Origin: Deinococcus sp. Leaf326
GTDB lineage: Bacteria > Deinococcota > Deinococci > Deinococcales > Deinococcaceae
Assembly (NCBI RefSeq): GCF_001424185.1
Contig: NZ_LMOM01000032.1
Span: 1 to 64,000, forward strand
DNA: 64,000 nt
Direction of reading: 5' to 3'
The notes below the pieces were generated by a model. It had not been told where the DNA came from and did no database searches. It saw only the letters and a list, made by a program, of their open reading frames with translations. Numbering within the stretch: the first letter of the stretch is position 1; every line of letters begins with the position of its first letter. The position numbers were made by a program, and so were the translations under genes. This document shows, one piece after another, positions 35,492-45,400 of this stretch.

Positions 35492-35708
35492 CGCTACCCC
35501 GCGCAAAAGGATTCGTCCCAGCGCGTAAAAAACATTCACCTACTCCAGAGCTACCCATTTCATGTGCACCAAATGAGAGTATCGGGAGAAGCTGTGACAG
35601 CCCACCTCCTAACCTACCTGCACCGTGAAACCGATGACCGACCGTCTTGCCCGTGTTCCACGTTCCGTAGGCTCCTCGCCTTCCGACCCGTCACCCAGGA
35701 GGTTCTGC

Positions 35709-38414
35709 ATGTCCCGTTCCCGTCATCTGCTCTGGACGGCCACCCTTGCCCTGACGACCGGCGCCCTGGCCGTGGGCACCCCCGTCGGTACCCGAGTGAC
35801 CAACACCGCTACGCTGGACTACCGCACGTCGCTGGGCGCTCCCGTACAGATCGCCTCGTTGCCGGTCGAGGTCGTGGTGCGTCAGGTCTACGCCCTGAGC
35901 GTGACGCCCGACGCCGACGCGGGCAACGTCCCAGCCGCCCGGCGCTTCGGCGCGTTCGCGGGCCAGGACCGGCTTATCCCGTACACGCTGACCAACAACG
36001 GCAACGGCAGCGACACGTTCAACTTGAGCGTGGTGCAGCCGACTGCCGGCGACGACTTCGACTTCAGCAACGTGGCCATCTACGCCGACGCCGACAACAA
36101 CGGCGTGGCCGACGGCCCGGCGCTGACCTCGCTGACCCTGGCCGCCGACGCCTCGACCGGCGTGCTCGTATCGGTGCGGACCCCGGCGGGAGCGCCGGCC
36201 AGTTCGAGCGGCCTCCTGGACCTGCGAGCCGTGTCGGCCGGTAACGCGGCTGCCATTGACGAGAACAACTACGCGCGCGTAGACGTGACCAACAACGCGC
36301 AGCTGAGCCTGAGCCTGAACGCCAGCCCGGCGGGCGCAGTGGCGCCGGGCTCGGCCATCACGTACGCAGCGACCGGAGGCAACGCCTCGGCCACATCTGC
36401 CGGCAACGTGACCGGCGCAGTCACGGTGGACGGCACGCCCCGCGACGGCATCTTCGTACGCGACGTGCTGCCCGGCGGGATGCGTCTGGCGAGCATCGAT
36501 CCCACCAGCGGCAGCACGGCCGGCGCAGCGACGGTGCTGTACTCCACCGACGGCGGCGTGACCTGGACGGCCACCGCGCCCGCCGTCCTCTCCGACGTGA
36601 ACGCGGTGGGCCTGCTCATCAGCGGTGCCGGCGCCTTCTTCCCGCAGAACGCCACCTACGCCCTGCGCTTCACAGCGACCGTACCGGCCGGCGCGGCCGC
36701 CGGCACCGACCTGACCAACCGCGCCACCGTGAACTTCGACGGCAACGCCGACGGCGACGGCGCGGACGCGGGCGAAACCGTGACCTCGCTGGCCACCAAC
36801 AATACGGTGGCGAGCGTGAGCAGCGCGGCCTTCGGGCCCTTCGAGTTCCCCAACGGCGACGGCTCGGGCGCCTACACCTTCGGCGGGCAGACCATTACGC
36901 GTGCGGGCGACCTCCAGACGATGGCTACCCCAGTGACGGCCGGGACCTCGGTGACCTTCAAGCAGACCCTGCTGAACACCGGCAACGCCCTGAACACCTT
37001 CAACGTGGCAGTGGACCAGTCGCCGGCTGGCTGGACCTGCCGCGTGGTAAACGTGGACGCAGCCGGCAATCTCTCGCCGCTGAACGGCGCCGTGAGCCTG
37101 CCCGCCGGCGGCCGCGTGGACCTCGCGGCGCAGTGCGACATCCCACTGCCCTCGACCAACCTCACGAACGCCGAGATCCGGGTGGTGGCGACCCCCAACG
37201 GCGGCGTGCCCGACTACAGCCTCGACCGCGTGTCGCAGGTGAACGCCGCCGGCCCCGTACTGCTGGGCAACGGTGACGGCAATCCGGCCACCGCCCCGAG
37301 CACCGCCCCCGTAACCGTCACGGCCGCGCCCGGTACCCCGGCCCTGTTCGTGCTGGAACTGCAGAACGGCGCGCCGGTTCCGGAGGCCTACAACCTGAGC
37401 TCCACCGTGCCCGGCGGATACGGCACGCCCGTCTTCTACCTGGACACCAACTGTGACGGCACGCCTGACGGCGGCCCCATCACCCAGACGCCCGCCGTGG
37501 CCCCCGGCGCGACCGTGTGCCTGATCGCGCAGGTGACGCCGCCCCCCGGCCGTACGGCGGGCAGCGAGCCGGTGCAGTTCACGGCCACGAGCACGACCAC
37601 CCCCTCGCGCACCAGCACCGTGACCGACACCATCGGGGTCAGCGGCGTGGCGGCGGCGACCTTCGTGCCCGACCGCGCCGGCAACGCCGTCCCCGGGGCA
37701 AACGTGGTCTACACCCATACCCTGACGAACACGAGCAACGGCGCCGTGACCGTGGCTGTGCCGGCCTTCACGTCACCCAAGGGCTGGACCTACGAGTTCT
37801 CGACCGACGGCGTCACCTACGCGCCGCAGCTCACCGGCCTGGCGCTGGCGCAGGGCGCAGCCACGCCGATCTACGTGCGGGTCAGCATTCCGGCGGCCTA
37901 CGCGGCGGGTGCGAACGACACCGAAGCTGCTCCGATCCGCGCGGTCGTCACGGCGGCGGGCGCGGCAGGAACCACGAGCACCGTGACGGTCGTGGACACC
38001 ACCACCGCCCTGCGGACGAGCGCGACCGTCACCAAGGAAGCGGGTCTGTGCAACGACGCGAGCTGCACCACCGTCACGCCGCTGGCCAACGGCGCCGCCG
38101 TCTCACCGGGTGACATCGTCCGGTACACCATCGTCGCCACCAACACGGGCGACGCCGCGCAGAACTCGGTCTACGTGGCCGACTCGCTGCCGGCCAACAC
38201 CGAGTTCGTGGCCGTCAGCGCGACGGGCGCCGGCGTGGGCCTGCTGTACAGCGTGGACGGCGGCCAGACCTGGACGACCACGGCGCCGAGCAGCCTGCCG
38301 GGCGGCAGCATCCGGATCGGCGTGAACAGCGACGGCGACAGTAGCGTCGGCGCGGGCGATCTCTTCGGGGCGGGACAGAGCTTCACGGTCCGCTTCGACG
38401 TGCGGATCCGCTGA
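35709..38414 (+). CDS. Large secreted surface protein with DUF11-type repeats
   Basis: A protein of 901 residues. ATG 35709 has AGGAGG 6 bases upstream; the frame before it lacks a signal. It carries a signal peptide (LLWTATLALTTGALAVG), then immunoglobulin-like modules of the DUF11/conserved-repeat type. Typical pieces are RVTNTATLDYRTSLGAP, RLIPYTLTNNGNGSDTFNLS, NAVPGANVVYTHTLTNTSNG and VSPGDIVRYTIVATNTGDAA. The modules have D/N-rich DADNNGVADG-like loops that may bind calcium. It ends without a sortase signal or C-terminal membrane helix, so it is likely secreted or held by the envelope. It is the first of three co-directional genes and probably forms part of an outer coat with the next two. 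Confidence 0.8.
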   Translation: MSRSRHLLWTATLALTTGALAVGTPVGTRVTNTATLDYRTSLGAPVQIASLPVEVVVRQVYALSVTPDADAGNVPAARRFGAFAGQDRLIPYTLTNNGNGSDTFNLSVVQPTAGDDFDFSNVAIYADADNNGVADGPALTSLTLAADASTGVLVSVRTPAGAPASSSGLLDLRAVSAGNAAAIDENNYARVDVTNNAQLSLSLNASPAGAVAPGSAITYAATGGNASATSAGNVTGAVTVDGTPRDGIFVRDVLPGGMRLASIDPTSGSTAGAATVLYSTDGGVTWTATAPAVLSDVNAVGLLISGAGAFFPQNATYALRFTATVPAGAAAGTDLTNRATVNFDGNADGDGADAGETVTSLATNNTVASVSSAAFGPFEFPNGDGSGAYTFGGQTITRAGDLQTMATPVTAGTSVTFKQTLLNTGNALNTFNVAVDQSPAGWTCRVVNVDAAGNLSPLNGAVSLPAGGRVDLAAQCDIPLPSTNLTNAEIRVVATPNGGVPDYSLDRVSQVNAAGPVLLGNGDGNPATAPSTAPVTVTAAPGTPALFVLELQNGAPVPEAYNLSSTVPGGYGTPVFYLDTNCDGTPDGGPITQTPAVAPGATVCLIAQVTPPPGRTAGSEPVQFTATSTTTPSRTSTVTDTIGVSGVAAATFVPDRAGNAVPGANVVYTHTLTNTSNGAVTVAVPAFTSPKGWTYEFSTDGVTYAPQLTGLALAQGAATPIYVRVSIPAAYAAGANDTEAAPIRAVVTAAGAAGTTSTVTVVDTTTALRTSATVTKEAGLCNDASCTTVTPLANGAAVSPGDIVRYTIVATNTGDAAQNSVYVADSLPANTEFVAVSATGAGVGLLYSVDGGQTWTTTAPSSLPGGSIRIGVNSDGDSSVGAGDLFGAGQSFTVRFDVRIR

Positions 38415-38428
38415 GGGGCGGGGCGGCC

Positions 38429-41400
38429 ATGCAGACGCACACCCTGGTCCCCACCCTCGTGACCCTCGGCCTCCTGCTGGGCGGTCTGTCAGGAAGGGCG
38501 GCGGCCCAGGGCACGGTGCAGAACACCGCTGCCCTGCATACCGCTGGCCCCCAGAACCCCCTCGTCTTCTCCTCGAACACGGTCGAGCTGCGCCGGGAAC
38601 TGCTGTGTTCCCCGGCGCTGAGCCTCGGCCCCGCTTCCGGCGCCCTGGCCCTCCCGGCCACGGGCGCCCTGTTCATTCCGTTCACCGTCCGGCAAAACGG
38701 CGCGGGCGGCGAGATCCTGCTCGAAGCGCAGTTGCCCGCCGACCTAGCGCCCTCGCTGCGTGTGTCGTTCTTCGCCGACGACAACGGCGACGGAGCGCCC
38801 GACGGCGCAGCCTTCGACCGCCTGACCCTGGCTGCCGGCGAGTCGCGCACGCTGCTGCTGGGCATCTCGTCGACCAACCCCCTGATCCTGCCAGGGGCGC
38901 TCGACGTGGGCGTCAGTGCGTCCTGCGGAGAGCGCCGCACTGTAGCCAGCGTGCGCGTCGCCGCTCCGGCCGCGGCGCTGAACCTCGCCCACAGCGCCGG
39001 TGTCGAGATGGCCCGCACCGGCGAACGGGTCCCCTTCGTGCTGTCGGTGGCCCACTCGGCCACGGAAGCCCTCATGGTGACGGTGCGCGCGGTGGTCCCC
39101 GCACACGGCGCCTACGTGGCCTCGGCCGGCGATGGTCAGCCGCAGGTTGAAGTGGGCGCGAACGGCCAGGTACTAACCTGGACCCGACGCGTCGCTCCTG
39201 GCGAGCGCCTGACCCTGCCCTATACCCTGCGGGTGCTGGGCAGTGGGAGCGGCCGCCTCGCCGTACCCGCGCAGGCCGAAGCCGTCGCCGGAATCCGGCT
39301 CCTCCAGAGCGCGCCCGCGACGGCGCAGGTGCGCGTCGCCGACCCGGTGGGCGCCCTCGGCACCCTGATCGGGCGGGTCTACGTGGACCGCGACGGCGAC
39401 AACCGCTTCGGCGAAGGCGACCAGCCGGTCGTGGGTGCGCGCGTGGTTCTGCCCGGCGGCCTTCAGGTCCTGACCGACGCGGCCGGGGGGTACACCTTCC
39501 GCGACCTCGCGCCGGGACCCTGGCTCGTGGGCCTCGACCCGGCGTCTCTCAAGTCGGTGGACCAGACCGCTGGCCAGACTTGGCGTCAGACCGCCGAGGT
39601 CCGGGGACTGGCCCGCGCCGACTTCGCCCTGAGCGCCCAGGCGCCGGACGCGGCGGCGGCTCCCTCGGCGCCTGCGGCGGACCAGACCGTCGCCGCTCCG
39701 ACCGGCCTGATCCGTTCGCCCCGCCCCGGTACCGTCGTGCGCGAGGGCACGAGCACGGGCGTTGTGCTCGAAGGACCGGCGCAGGGCACCCTGAGCCTGT
39801 GGGTCAACGGCGAACGGGTCGCAGACGACCGCCTGGGTCAGCAGGGACCGGGCGAGGCGGCCGGCACGCGGCGCCTGACCTACGTGGGCGTGGCGCTGCG
39901 GCCGGGCCGCAACGTGATCGAGGCGCGCACCGACACCGGCAGCGAGACGGCCGAGGTGACGGTCGCCGGCGCGCCCCGCACTCTGAGCGTACGCCCCGTG
40001 ACCCTGCTGGCCGACGGCCATACCCCGCTGGAGATCGAGATTCTGGCGCTGGACGAGGCCGGTGTGGCGGGCGGGCGCGGCTTCGTGACGGTCGGCACCG
40101 ACGCCGAACCGCTGACCCCGGACGCCGCTCCGGCCGAGAGCGGGTACCAGGTCGCCCTGAGTGACGGCGTGGCCCGGCTCCGGCTCGCGCCAGTGACGAC
40201 GGGACGCGAAATCACAGTCAACGCGGCGCTGGGCGCCCTCCAGACCGGGGCGCGGCTGTACGCGGGACAGGCTCCCTCCTCGCTGTCGCTGTACCAGGGC
40301 AGCGTGGGGGTGCAGTTCGGCGGGGACGGCACGCAGCTGCGTGCCCAGGCCCGCGCCTACGCCGAGGGACCGCTGCTGGGCGGACAGGTGCGCGCCGCAG
40401 TGGACACCGGCGGCCTGCCCGACTCGCCTACCGCCCCGCGCTTTCCGGTTACGGGCAGCGCCAATGAGGCCCAGCCGGCCCTGCGCTCGGCCGACGGCTT
40501 CGCCGTGCGCTACGACCGGGGCGACCTGACCCTGGGCTACTTCGCCGCGCCGCTGGGCGTGCCGGGGCTCAGCGCCCTGGGCGCGGGCACGGCCCTGCGC
40601 GCCGAGGTGCGCGGGCAGGTGCGCGTGCAGGGCTTCGCCGGCCTCGTCGCTCCGACGCAGGGGGTAGTCGTCCTCCGCGCCGACGGCGGCCGGACCTACC
40701 GCCTGCCCCAGACCCCGCAGCCCGGCACCGAACGCGTGACCGTGCGTTCCGGCGGCCGCGAGCGTTTCCTCGTGCCGGGACAGGACTACACGCTGGAGGA
40801 CAACGGTCTGCTGGTTCTCGCCGCTCCCCTCTCCGCCTACGACGACAACTTCTCGGCGGTCGAGCTCGTGGTGAACTTCGCGCCGCTGGGCAGCGCGCGC
40901 ACCCTGGTGGCTGCCGGAGTCGGCGCCGAGTACGTGAACGGGCCCTGGAGCGTGCAGGTGGGCGCCGCGCGGCTCGAACGGCTCTACTTCGGGGCCTCGG
41001 CCGCGTACACCACGCCGGAACTGCGGGCGCGCGTGACCTACGCCCAGGACCCCCTGTACCCGCAGGGCCGCCTGAGCGCCGAACTGCGTGGCGAGCAGGG
41101 TCCCCTGAGCGCCGATGCCAGCGTGAGCGCCGTAGCCGGCGAGCGCCCCCTGGGCACAGCCGCCGTGAGCTACCGCCTGGGCGACACCCACCTGACGCTG
41201 CGCCAGCGTTTCGAGACGACCGGAGCCCGCAGCGAGGCCACCGCCGAACACCATTTCGGCGCCCTGACGCTGGGGGCCGGCGCGGACTACGACTGGAACA
41301 CCGGCAGCTTCGGGGTCCTGGGCCTGGGCCGCTACGACGCGGGCCGCCTGAGCACCGAGGTGTCGCATGCCCAGCCGCTGGGGAGCACCGGCCGCGCTCC

Positions 41401-42406
41401 CGAAACCCGTTTCGGCGTGCGCTACGCGGTGACGGACACCCTCAGCGCCGAGGCGCGGGTGCGCCAGATCTGGGGCAGTGGCCCCGACGCCGGACCGACC
41501 GGCGAGTTCGCCCTGCGCCAGCGGGTGGGGCTCTCGAACTTCAGCGTGGCGTACACGCTGCCCGGCGCGGCCGGCGAATCCTCGCGCGCGCGGTTCGGGC
41601 TGGACGTGCCGCTGACCCTCAACGAGCACCTGGGCGCCAACCTGAGTGCCAGCGTGGACCGCGACATGGAGACGGGTACGTTCGGAACGACCCTGGGCGC
41701 AGGACTGCGCTACGCCGACGAGCGGATTGTGGCGACCCTGGGCGGCGAATACGGCCTGAGTGCCGGGCAGTCCCGCCTGGCCCTGCGCGGCGGCGTGACC
41801 GGTCAGCTCGGCGAGGGCCAGACCCTCTCGCTGGACGCCAACGGACAGCTGCTGCCCACCCCCGAGGGCCGCGTGGGCCTGAGCTACGCCCTGCGCCGCG
41901 AGGACTTCTCGCTGCTTACCACCCACCGCCTGAGCACGGCGTCCACCGTCCTCGGCACCGGGGTCGCGGGGGCAGTGCTGGAGGGTGAGGCCCAGGCCAA
42001 CGTGGCCCTGGCCCGGACCCTCTTGAACCGCCCCCTGAGTCTGCAACCGGGCGTGTCGTACCGCGTGCCGCTGTCCGACCCAGAAGGCAGCGTCCTGGGC
42101 CTGAGCCTGGGCGCCGTGGTGGAAGTCACCGACCGCTTCGGCGTCGGGGCCGGCGCCGGCGTGATCTGGCTGCCCGCCCTGGGCCAGACCGAACGCGGCG
42201 CGACCCTGGACCTGCGCTACCGCCTCACCGGACCCGAGCAGCCCCTGTGGGTGGTCGCGGGCTACACCTGGGGCCGCGTGCCCGGCGCTGCCGGCGGTCT
42301 GTGGAACACCCAGAGCGGCTTCTCGGTCCGCTTCGACTTCTCGGGCGGCCACGTCTCGACCGGCGCGGCCCCCACCGATTCCAACCGTGCAGGAGGCACT
42401 CCATGA
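38429..42406 (+). CDS. Very large envelope protein: repeat and SdrD-B-like domains plus C-terminal beta-barrel-like region
   Basis: A protein of 1325 residues with a signal peptide (LVTLGLLLGGLSGRAAA-QGT). Residues about 25-310 are DUF11-like. GRVYVDRDGDNRFGEGDQPV starts an SdrD-B/carboxypeptidase-regulatory-like module near 310-380. Big-domain-like modules follow (SPRPGTVVREGTSTGVVLEG; LLADGHTPLEIEILALDEAG). From about 610 on come alternating hydrophobic/hydrophilic strands (VQFGGDGTQLRAQARAYAEG, VSYRLGDTHLTLRQRFET, RFGVRYAVTDTLSAEARVRQ) with many short turns, typical of an outer-membrane beta-barrel. The barrel-like part ends FSVRFDFSGG near the C-terminus. It overlaps the next gene (ATGA), so the three proteins are likely made together. 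Confidence 0.75.
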   Translation: MQTHTLVPTLVTLGLLLGGLSGRAAAQGTVQNTAALHTAGPQNPLVFSSNTVELRRELLCSPALSLGPASGALALPATGALFIPFTVRQNGAGGEILLEAQLPADLAPSLRVSFFADDNGDGAPDGAAFDRLTLAAGESRTLLLGISSTNPLILPGALDVGVSASCGERRTVASVRVAAPAAALNLAHSAGVEMARTGERVPFVLSVAHSATEALMVTVRAVVPAHGAYVASAGDGQPQVEVGANGQVLTWTRRVAPGERLTLPYTLRVLGSGSGRLAVPAQAEAVAGIRLLQSAPATAQVRVADPVGALGTLIGRVYVDRDGDNRFGEGDQPVVGARVVLPGGLQVLTDAAGGYTFRDLAPGPWLVGLDPASLKSVDQTAGQTWRQTAEVRGLARADFALSAQAPDAAAAPSAPAADQTVAAPTGLIRSPRPGTVVREGTSTGVVLEGPAQGTLSLWVNGERVADDRLGQQGPGEAAGTRRLTYVGVALRPGRNVIEARTDTGSETAEVTVAGAPRTLSVRPVTLLADGHTPLEIEILALDEAGVAGGRGFVTVGTDAEPLTPDAAPAESGYQVALSDGVARLRLAPVTTGREITVNAALGALQTGARLYAGQAPSSLSLYQGSVGVQFGGDGTQLRAQARAYAEGPLLGGQVRAAVDTGGLPDSPTAPRFPVTGSANEAQPALRSADGFAVRYDRGDLTLGYFAAPLGVPGLSALGAGTALRAEVRGQVRVQGFAGLVAPTQGVVVLRADGGRTYRLPQTPQPGTERVTVRSGGRERFLVPGQDYTLEDNGLLVLAAPLSAYDDNFSAVELVVNFAPLGSARTLVAAGVGAEYVNGPWSVQVGAARLERLYFGASAAYTTPELRARVTYAQDPLYPQGRLSAELRGEQGPLSADASVSAVAGERPLGTAAVSYRLGDTHLTLRQRFETTGARSEATAEHHFGALTLGAGADYDWNTGSFGVLGLGRYDAGRLSTEVSHAQPLGSTGRAPETRFGVRYAVTDTLSAEARVRQIWGSGPDAGPTGEFALRQRVGLSNFSVAYTLPGAAGESSRARFGLDVPLTLNEHLGANLSASVDRDMETGTFGTTLGAGLRYADERIVATLGGEYGLSAGQSRLALRGGVTGQLGEGQTLSLDANGQLLPTPEGRVGLSYALRREDFSLLTTHRLSTASTVLGTGVAGAVLEGEAQANVALARTLLNRPLSLQPGVSYRVPLSDPEGSVLGLSLGAVVEVTDRFGVGAGAGVIWLPALGQTERGATLDLRYRLTGPEQPLWVVAGYTWGRVPGAAGGLWNTQSGFSVRFDFSGGHVSTGAAPTDSNRAGGTP

Positions 42407-45303
42407 AGCGCATTCTGATCACGCTGCTGTGCCTGCTCGGCCTGTTTCCGGCCAGTGTCGGCGGGGCGCAGAGCTGCCGGGGCGGCGCCTGCGTGGCGGC
42501 CGGCCCCCGGCTGGTCAGCGTGGACAGCACGCAGGGGCCACTGCTGAACCTGCTGCTGAGTACCCTGCTTCCCGGCACGGCCGTGAACCTCTCGGTCCTC
42601 GACTGGAATGCCCTGACCCAGGGTTCGGTCGGCCTGAACGCCCTGCTGGAGCGGCTGCGCCTGAACCTCAACCTGTCGAGCACGAACGAGGTGCTGGCCA
42701 CCAATATCGGCGTGGGTCAGCTCATTACGGCCCTCGCCCAGGTCGCGCAGGCCGACGGCAACACGGCCCAGGTGAGCGCCCTGAACGCGCTCGGCACTCA
42801 GCTCGGCGCCCTGGGGGGAACCATCCGCCTGGGCGACCTGCTCAACCTTCAGCTGCCGTCGGGCGCGCTCACGGACATCCGGCTCAACGTCCTCGACCTG
42901 CTCACCGGCAGCCTCCAGCTCTACAACTTCCGCAACGTGGCAACTACCCCGACCCCCATCACGGTCAATCCGGCGGCCCTGGGCCTGCCCGGTGTCGCCT
43001 CGCTGAAGGTCTACGCGCAGGTCGTCGAGCCGCCGGTCTACACCTGTGGGCCGGCCGGCAGTACCCTGCACACGGCCGCCATCCGCCTCAAGCTGGACCT
43101 CACGCTGACTCAGGGTCTTACCCTCGACGCCACCACCCTGAGCACCGTGACAGCTGGCGTCTCCAGTCTTCTGCCCCTAGGTCTCCAGGTTAGAACCGGA
43201 GTGGCGCAGCAAAACGGGCTGCTGTCCGTCAGCGTGTACGCCGAGGTCGCCAAGGCCGAAGGTACCATCACCAGCATCGACCCTGTGGGCAGGGTGCTTC
43301 AGCTCAACGCGCGGCCCGGCGTGGCCGACCTCTACGTGGGCCAGATTGCCGATTCGGTGTTCTTCAACCGCAGCCGTATCCTCACCGCAGCGGACGTGAC
43401 CCCCGCGACTGCCGCGAACCTGACGGTCAGCCTGAACTTGGCGACCACGCTCGCACCGAACCTCACCATCGCGACCGTCACCGTGCCTGTCGAGGTGCGG
43501 CTCCGCGCGGTCGCGAGTGGCACCCCGGCCACCCAGACGGGGACCTTCGGCGGGCCCTTTCCGCAGACCCAGACCTTCACCTCGGGTACCGTTTCAATTG
43601 GAGCACTGGCCACTTCACTCGTGCAGAACCTGGAGATCAGCGTTCTGGGCAGTGGGGCGAGCATAGCCGTTCTGCTTCCCAATCCTCTTCTCAACAATCT
43701 GAACCTGACTGCTATCACCAACTCCGTGGTCAACGCCGTGACCACACCGCTCAAGACCCTGACCGCAACTGTGGTCGGTCCCGTCCTGACCACGGTCCTG
43801 GGGGGCGTCCTCGACCCCACACTGGCCCTGCTGGGCATCCGCGTAGGGCAGGCCGTCTTCACGGTGCTGGGCGTGAACAGCCTGTGCACGGTCAGCGGCG
43901 TGGTCTACCGCGACGTGCAGCCCGACGGAGTACGCGACCCCGGCGAAGACTCGGGCGTGCCCGCCGTCTCAGTGAATCTCGTCCAGAACGGGCAGGTCAC
44001 GCGCACGGTTGCGTTGAACGGCAGCGGAACCTACGCCCTGGCCGACGTACCCTCCGGGCAGTACCGCCTGCTCGTGGCGACCTCGGCCACCAGCCCCACT
44101 CCGGCGCCGCCGGCCGGCTGGGTGTTCGTGAATCCGGAGCCCGGCGCGCGGGACATCGCGGTGGCGACCCAACCCGTGACCGGTCAGGACTTCGGCCTCT
44201 TCGCGGGCACGCGGGTGCGCGGCGTGCTATTCCGGGACGACGGCCGGGATGCGCCCGGTGTTGCCGCAGCTCCCAACAACGTCCGGCAGGAAGGCGCCGA
44301 GCCGGGCCTCGCCGGCGTGACCGTGACCCTGAACGCAGGCCAGAACACCCGCACTGTCCAGACGAGCGCCGACGGCAGCTACACCCTGTACTGGCCGTCC
44401 ACACTGGGCACCGCCGCCACCCTGACAGTCACGGGCAGCAGCACCGCCCCCACGGGCTACGACCAGGGCACCGGAACGCCGGTGGTCCTGGCGACCGATC
44501 TCGCCGGGACAGGCGTGAACGCCCTGCCGCTGGACGTGTCTGGCGGGCGTGATCTCGTGCGGCGGTTCGGCCTGGTAGGCCTCTCGACCTTCACCCCAGA
44601 CGCGGCCGGCGTGGCTCCCAGCCCCGGTACGGCCAGCTACGTTCACCTGTTCCGGCCCGGTACCCAGGGCAACGTGGCCCTGTCGGCCAGCGGGACCCCC
44701 GGCTTCACCTCCACCTTCTTCCGTGACCTGAACTGTGACGGCACTGTGCAGCCTGCCGAACGCGTGGCCGTGACGGCCTTCACTGTCGACGACTCCTGGC
44801 CGCGCGACCCGGACGGCCGACTGAGCGCCTGCGCCATCGAGGTCCAGGTCAGCGTACTGGGCGGCCTGGGTGCTGGGCAGCAGGACCTGCGGGACGTGGA
44901 AGCCCGCCTGACGTGGTCGGGCAGCGCCGTGCAGGACGCGCGCAGCGTCCGTGACACGACCACCGTGACCACCCTGGGCCGCGCCAGCCTGACCAAGACC
45001 GTGCGCAACCTGGGGACCGGGGCGGCCGGCAGCAACGCCACTGCTCTGCCCGGCGAGCGGGTCGAATACTGCCTGACCTACCGCAACGAGGGCAGCGACG
45101 CCCTGAGCGACCTGCGACTGGCCGACGACTTCAACGCCCCGCTGGTCTACGTGGCCGGTACCCTGACCCGCGACGGCACAGCCCTGACCGACGCAGCCGG
45201 TGACGACGACGGCGAGGTCGTAGGCCGTCAGGTCCGCGTGCGGGTTCCCGCTCTGGCGGTCGGTGCTTCAGGCCAGAGCTGCTTCACGGTGCAAGTGCCC
45301 TGA
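42403..45303 (+). CDS. Surface protein with TadG-like N-terminal part, SdrD-B-like modules and a DUF11 end
   Basis: A protein of 966 residues from ATG 42403, with AGGAGG 7 bases upstream and overlap with the previous stop. It has a signal peptide (ITLLCLLGLFPASVGGA). Residues about 25-490 resemble the C-terminal part of TadG-like surface proteins: LNVLDLLTGSLQLYNF followed by LPGVASLKVYAQVVEPPVYT. Two SdrD-B-like modules follow (LCTVSGVVYRDVQPDGVRDP; VRGVLFRDDGRDAPG), then a DUF11-like end (LPGERVEYCLTYRNEGSDAL). It starts AQSCRGGACVAAG with two Cys that may form a disulfide. No anchor is visible at the C-terminus. Confidence 0.75.
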   Translation: MKRILITLLCLLGLFPASVGGAQSCRGGACVAAGPRLVSVDSTQGPLLNLLLSTLLPGTAVNLSVLDWNALTQGSVGLNALLERLRLNLNLSSTNEVLATNIGVGQLITALAQVAQADGNTAQVSALNALGTQLGALGGTIRLGDLLNLQLPSGALTDIRLNVLDLLTGSLQLYNFRNVATTPTPITVNPAALGLPGVASLKVYAQVVEPPVYTCGPAGSTLHTAAIRLKLDLTLTQGLTLDATTLSTVTAGVSSLLPLGLQVRTGVAQQNGLLSVSVYAEVAKAEGTITSIDPVGRVLQLNARPGVADLYVGQIADSVFFNRSRILTAADVTPATAANLTVSLNLATTLAPNLTIATVTVPVEVRLRAVASGTPATQTGTFGGPFPQTQTFTSGTVSIGALATSLVQNLEISVLGSGASIAVLLPNPLLNNLNLTAITNSVVNAVTTPLKTLTATVVGPVLTTVLGGVLDPTLALLGIRVGQAVFTVLGVNSLCTVSGVVYRDVQPDGVRDPGEDSGVPAVSVNLVQNGQVTRTVALNGSGTYALADVPSGQYRLLVATSATSPTPAPPAGWVFVNPEPGARDIAVATQPVTGQDFGLFAGTRVRGVLFRDDGRDAPGVAAAPNNVRQEGAEPGLAGVTVTLNAGQNTRTVQTSADGSYTLYWPSTLGTAATLTVTGSSTAPTGYDQGTGTPVVLATDLAGTGVNALPLDVSGGRDLVRRFGLVGLSTFTPDAAGVAPSPGTASYVHLFRPGTQGNVALSASGTPGFTSTFFRDLNCDGTVQPAERVAVTAFTVDDSWPRDPDGRLSACAIEVQVSVLGGLGAGQQDLRDVEARLTWSGSAVQDARSVRDTTTVTTLGRASLTKTVRNLGTGAAGSNATALPGERVEYCLTYRNEGSDALSDLRLADDFNAPLVYVAGTLTRDGTALTDAAGDDDGEVVGRQVRVRVPALAVGASGQSCFTVQVP

Positions 45304-45308
45304 GAATT

Positions 45309-45342
45309 GAGGGGGAGGCCACGCATCAGCGACCTCCCCCTC
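45309..45342 (+). terminator. First of two tandem hairpins ending the surface operon
   Basis: GAGGGGGAGG (45309-45318) pairs perfectly with CCTCCCCCTC (45333-45342) with a 14-base loop, starting 6 bases after the stop codon. Confidence 0.7.
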
Positions 45343-45359
45343 TGCTGGACCCAACTTCT

Positions 45360-45400
45360 CGCCGGACCGGCCCCACTACCTAAGTGGGGCCGGTCCGGCG
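45360..45400. terminator. Second tandem hairpin, perfect 18-bp stem
   Basis: GCCGGACCGGCCCCACT (45361-45377) pairs with AGTGGGGCCGGTCCGGC (45383-45399) over a 5-base loop, and C45360 pairs with G45400. It is unusually long for a terminator. The rest of the 303-bp gap to the cold-shock gene (45401-45606) shows nothing else I can name. Confidence 0.75.

Noticed and set aside
35400..35495. c-di-GMP riboswitch before the surface operon
   Set aside because: The conserved core elements of class I and II c-di-GMP riboswitches are not present; only generic hairpins are seen.
39173..42352. Very long minus-strand frame opposite the 1325-residue envelope protein
   Set aside because: Antisense shadow of GC-rich codon bias; low-complexity Gly/His/Arg/Val composition and no known motif.
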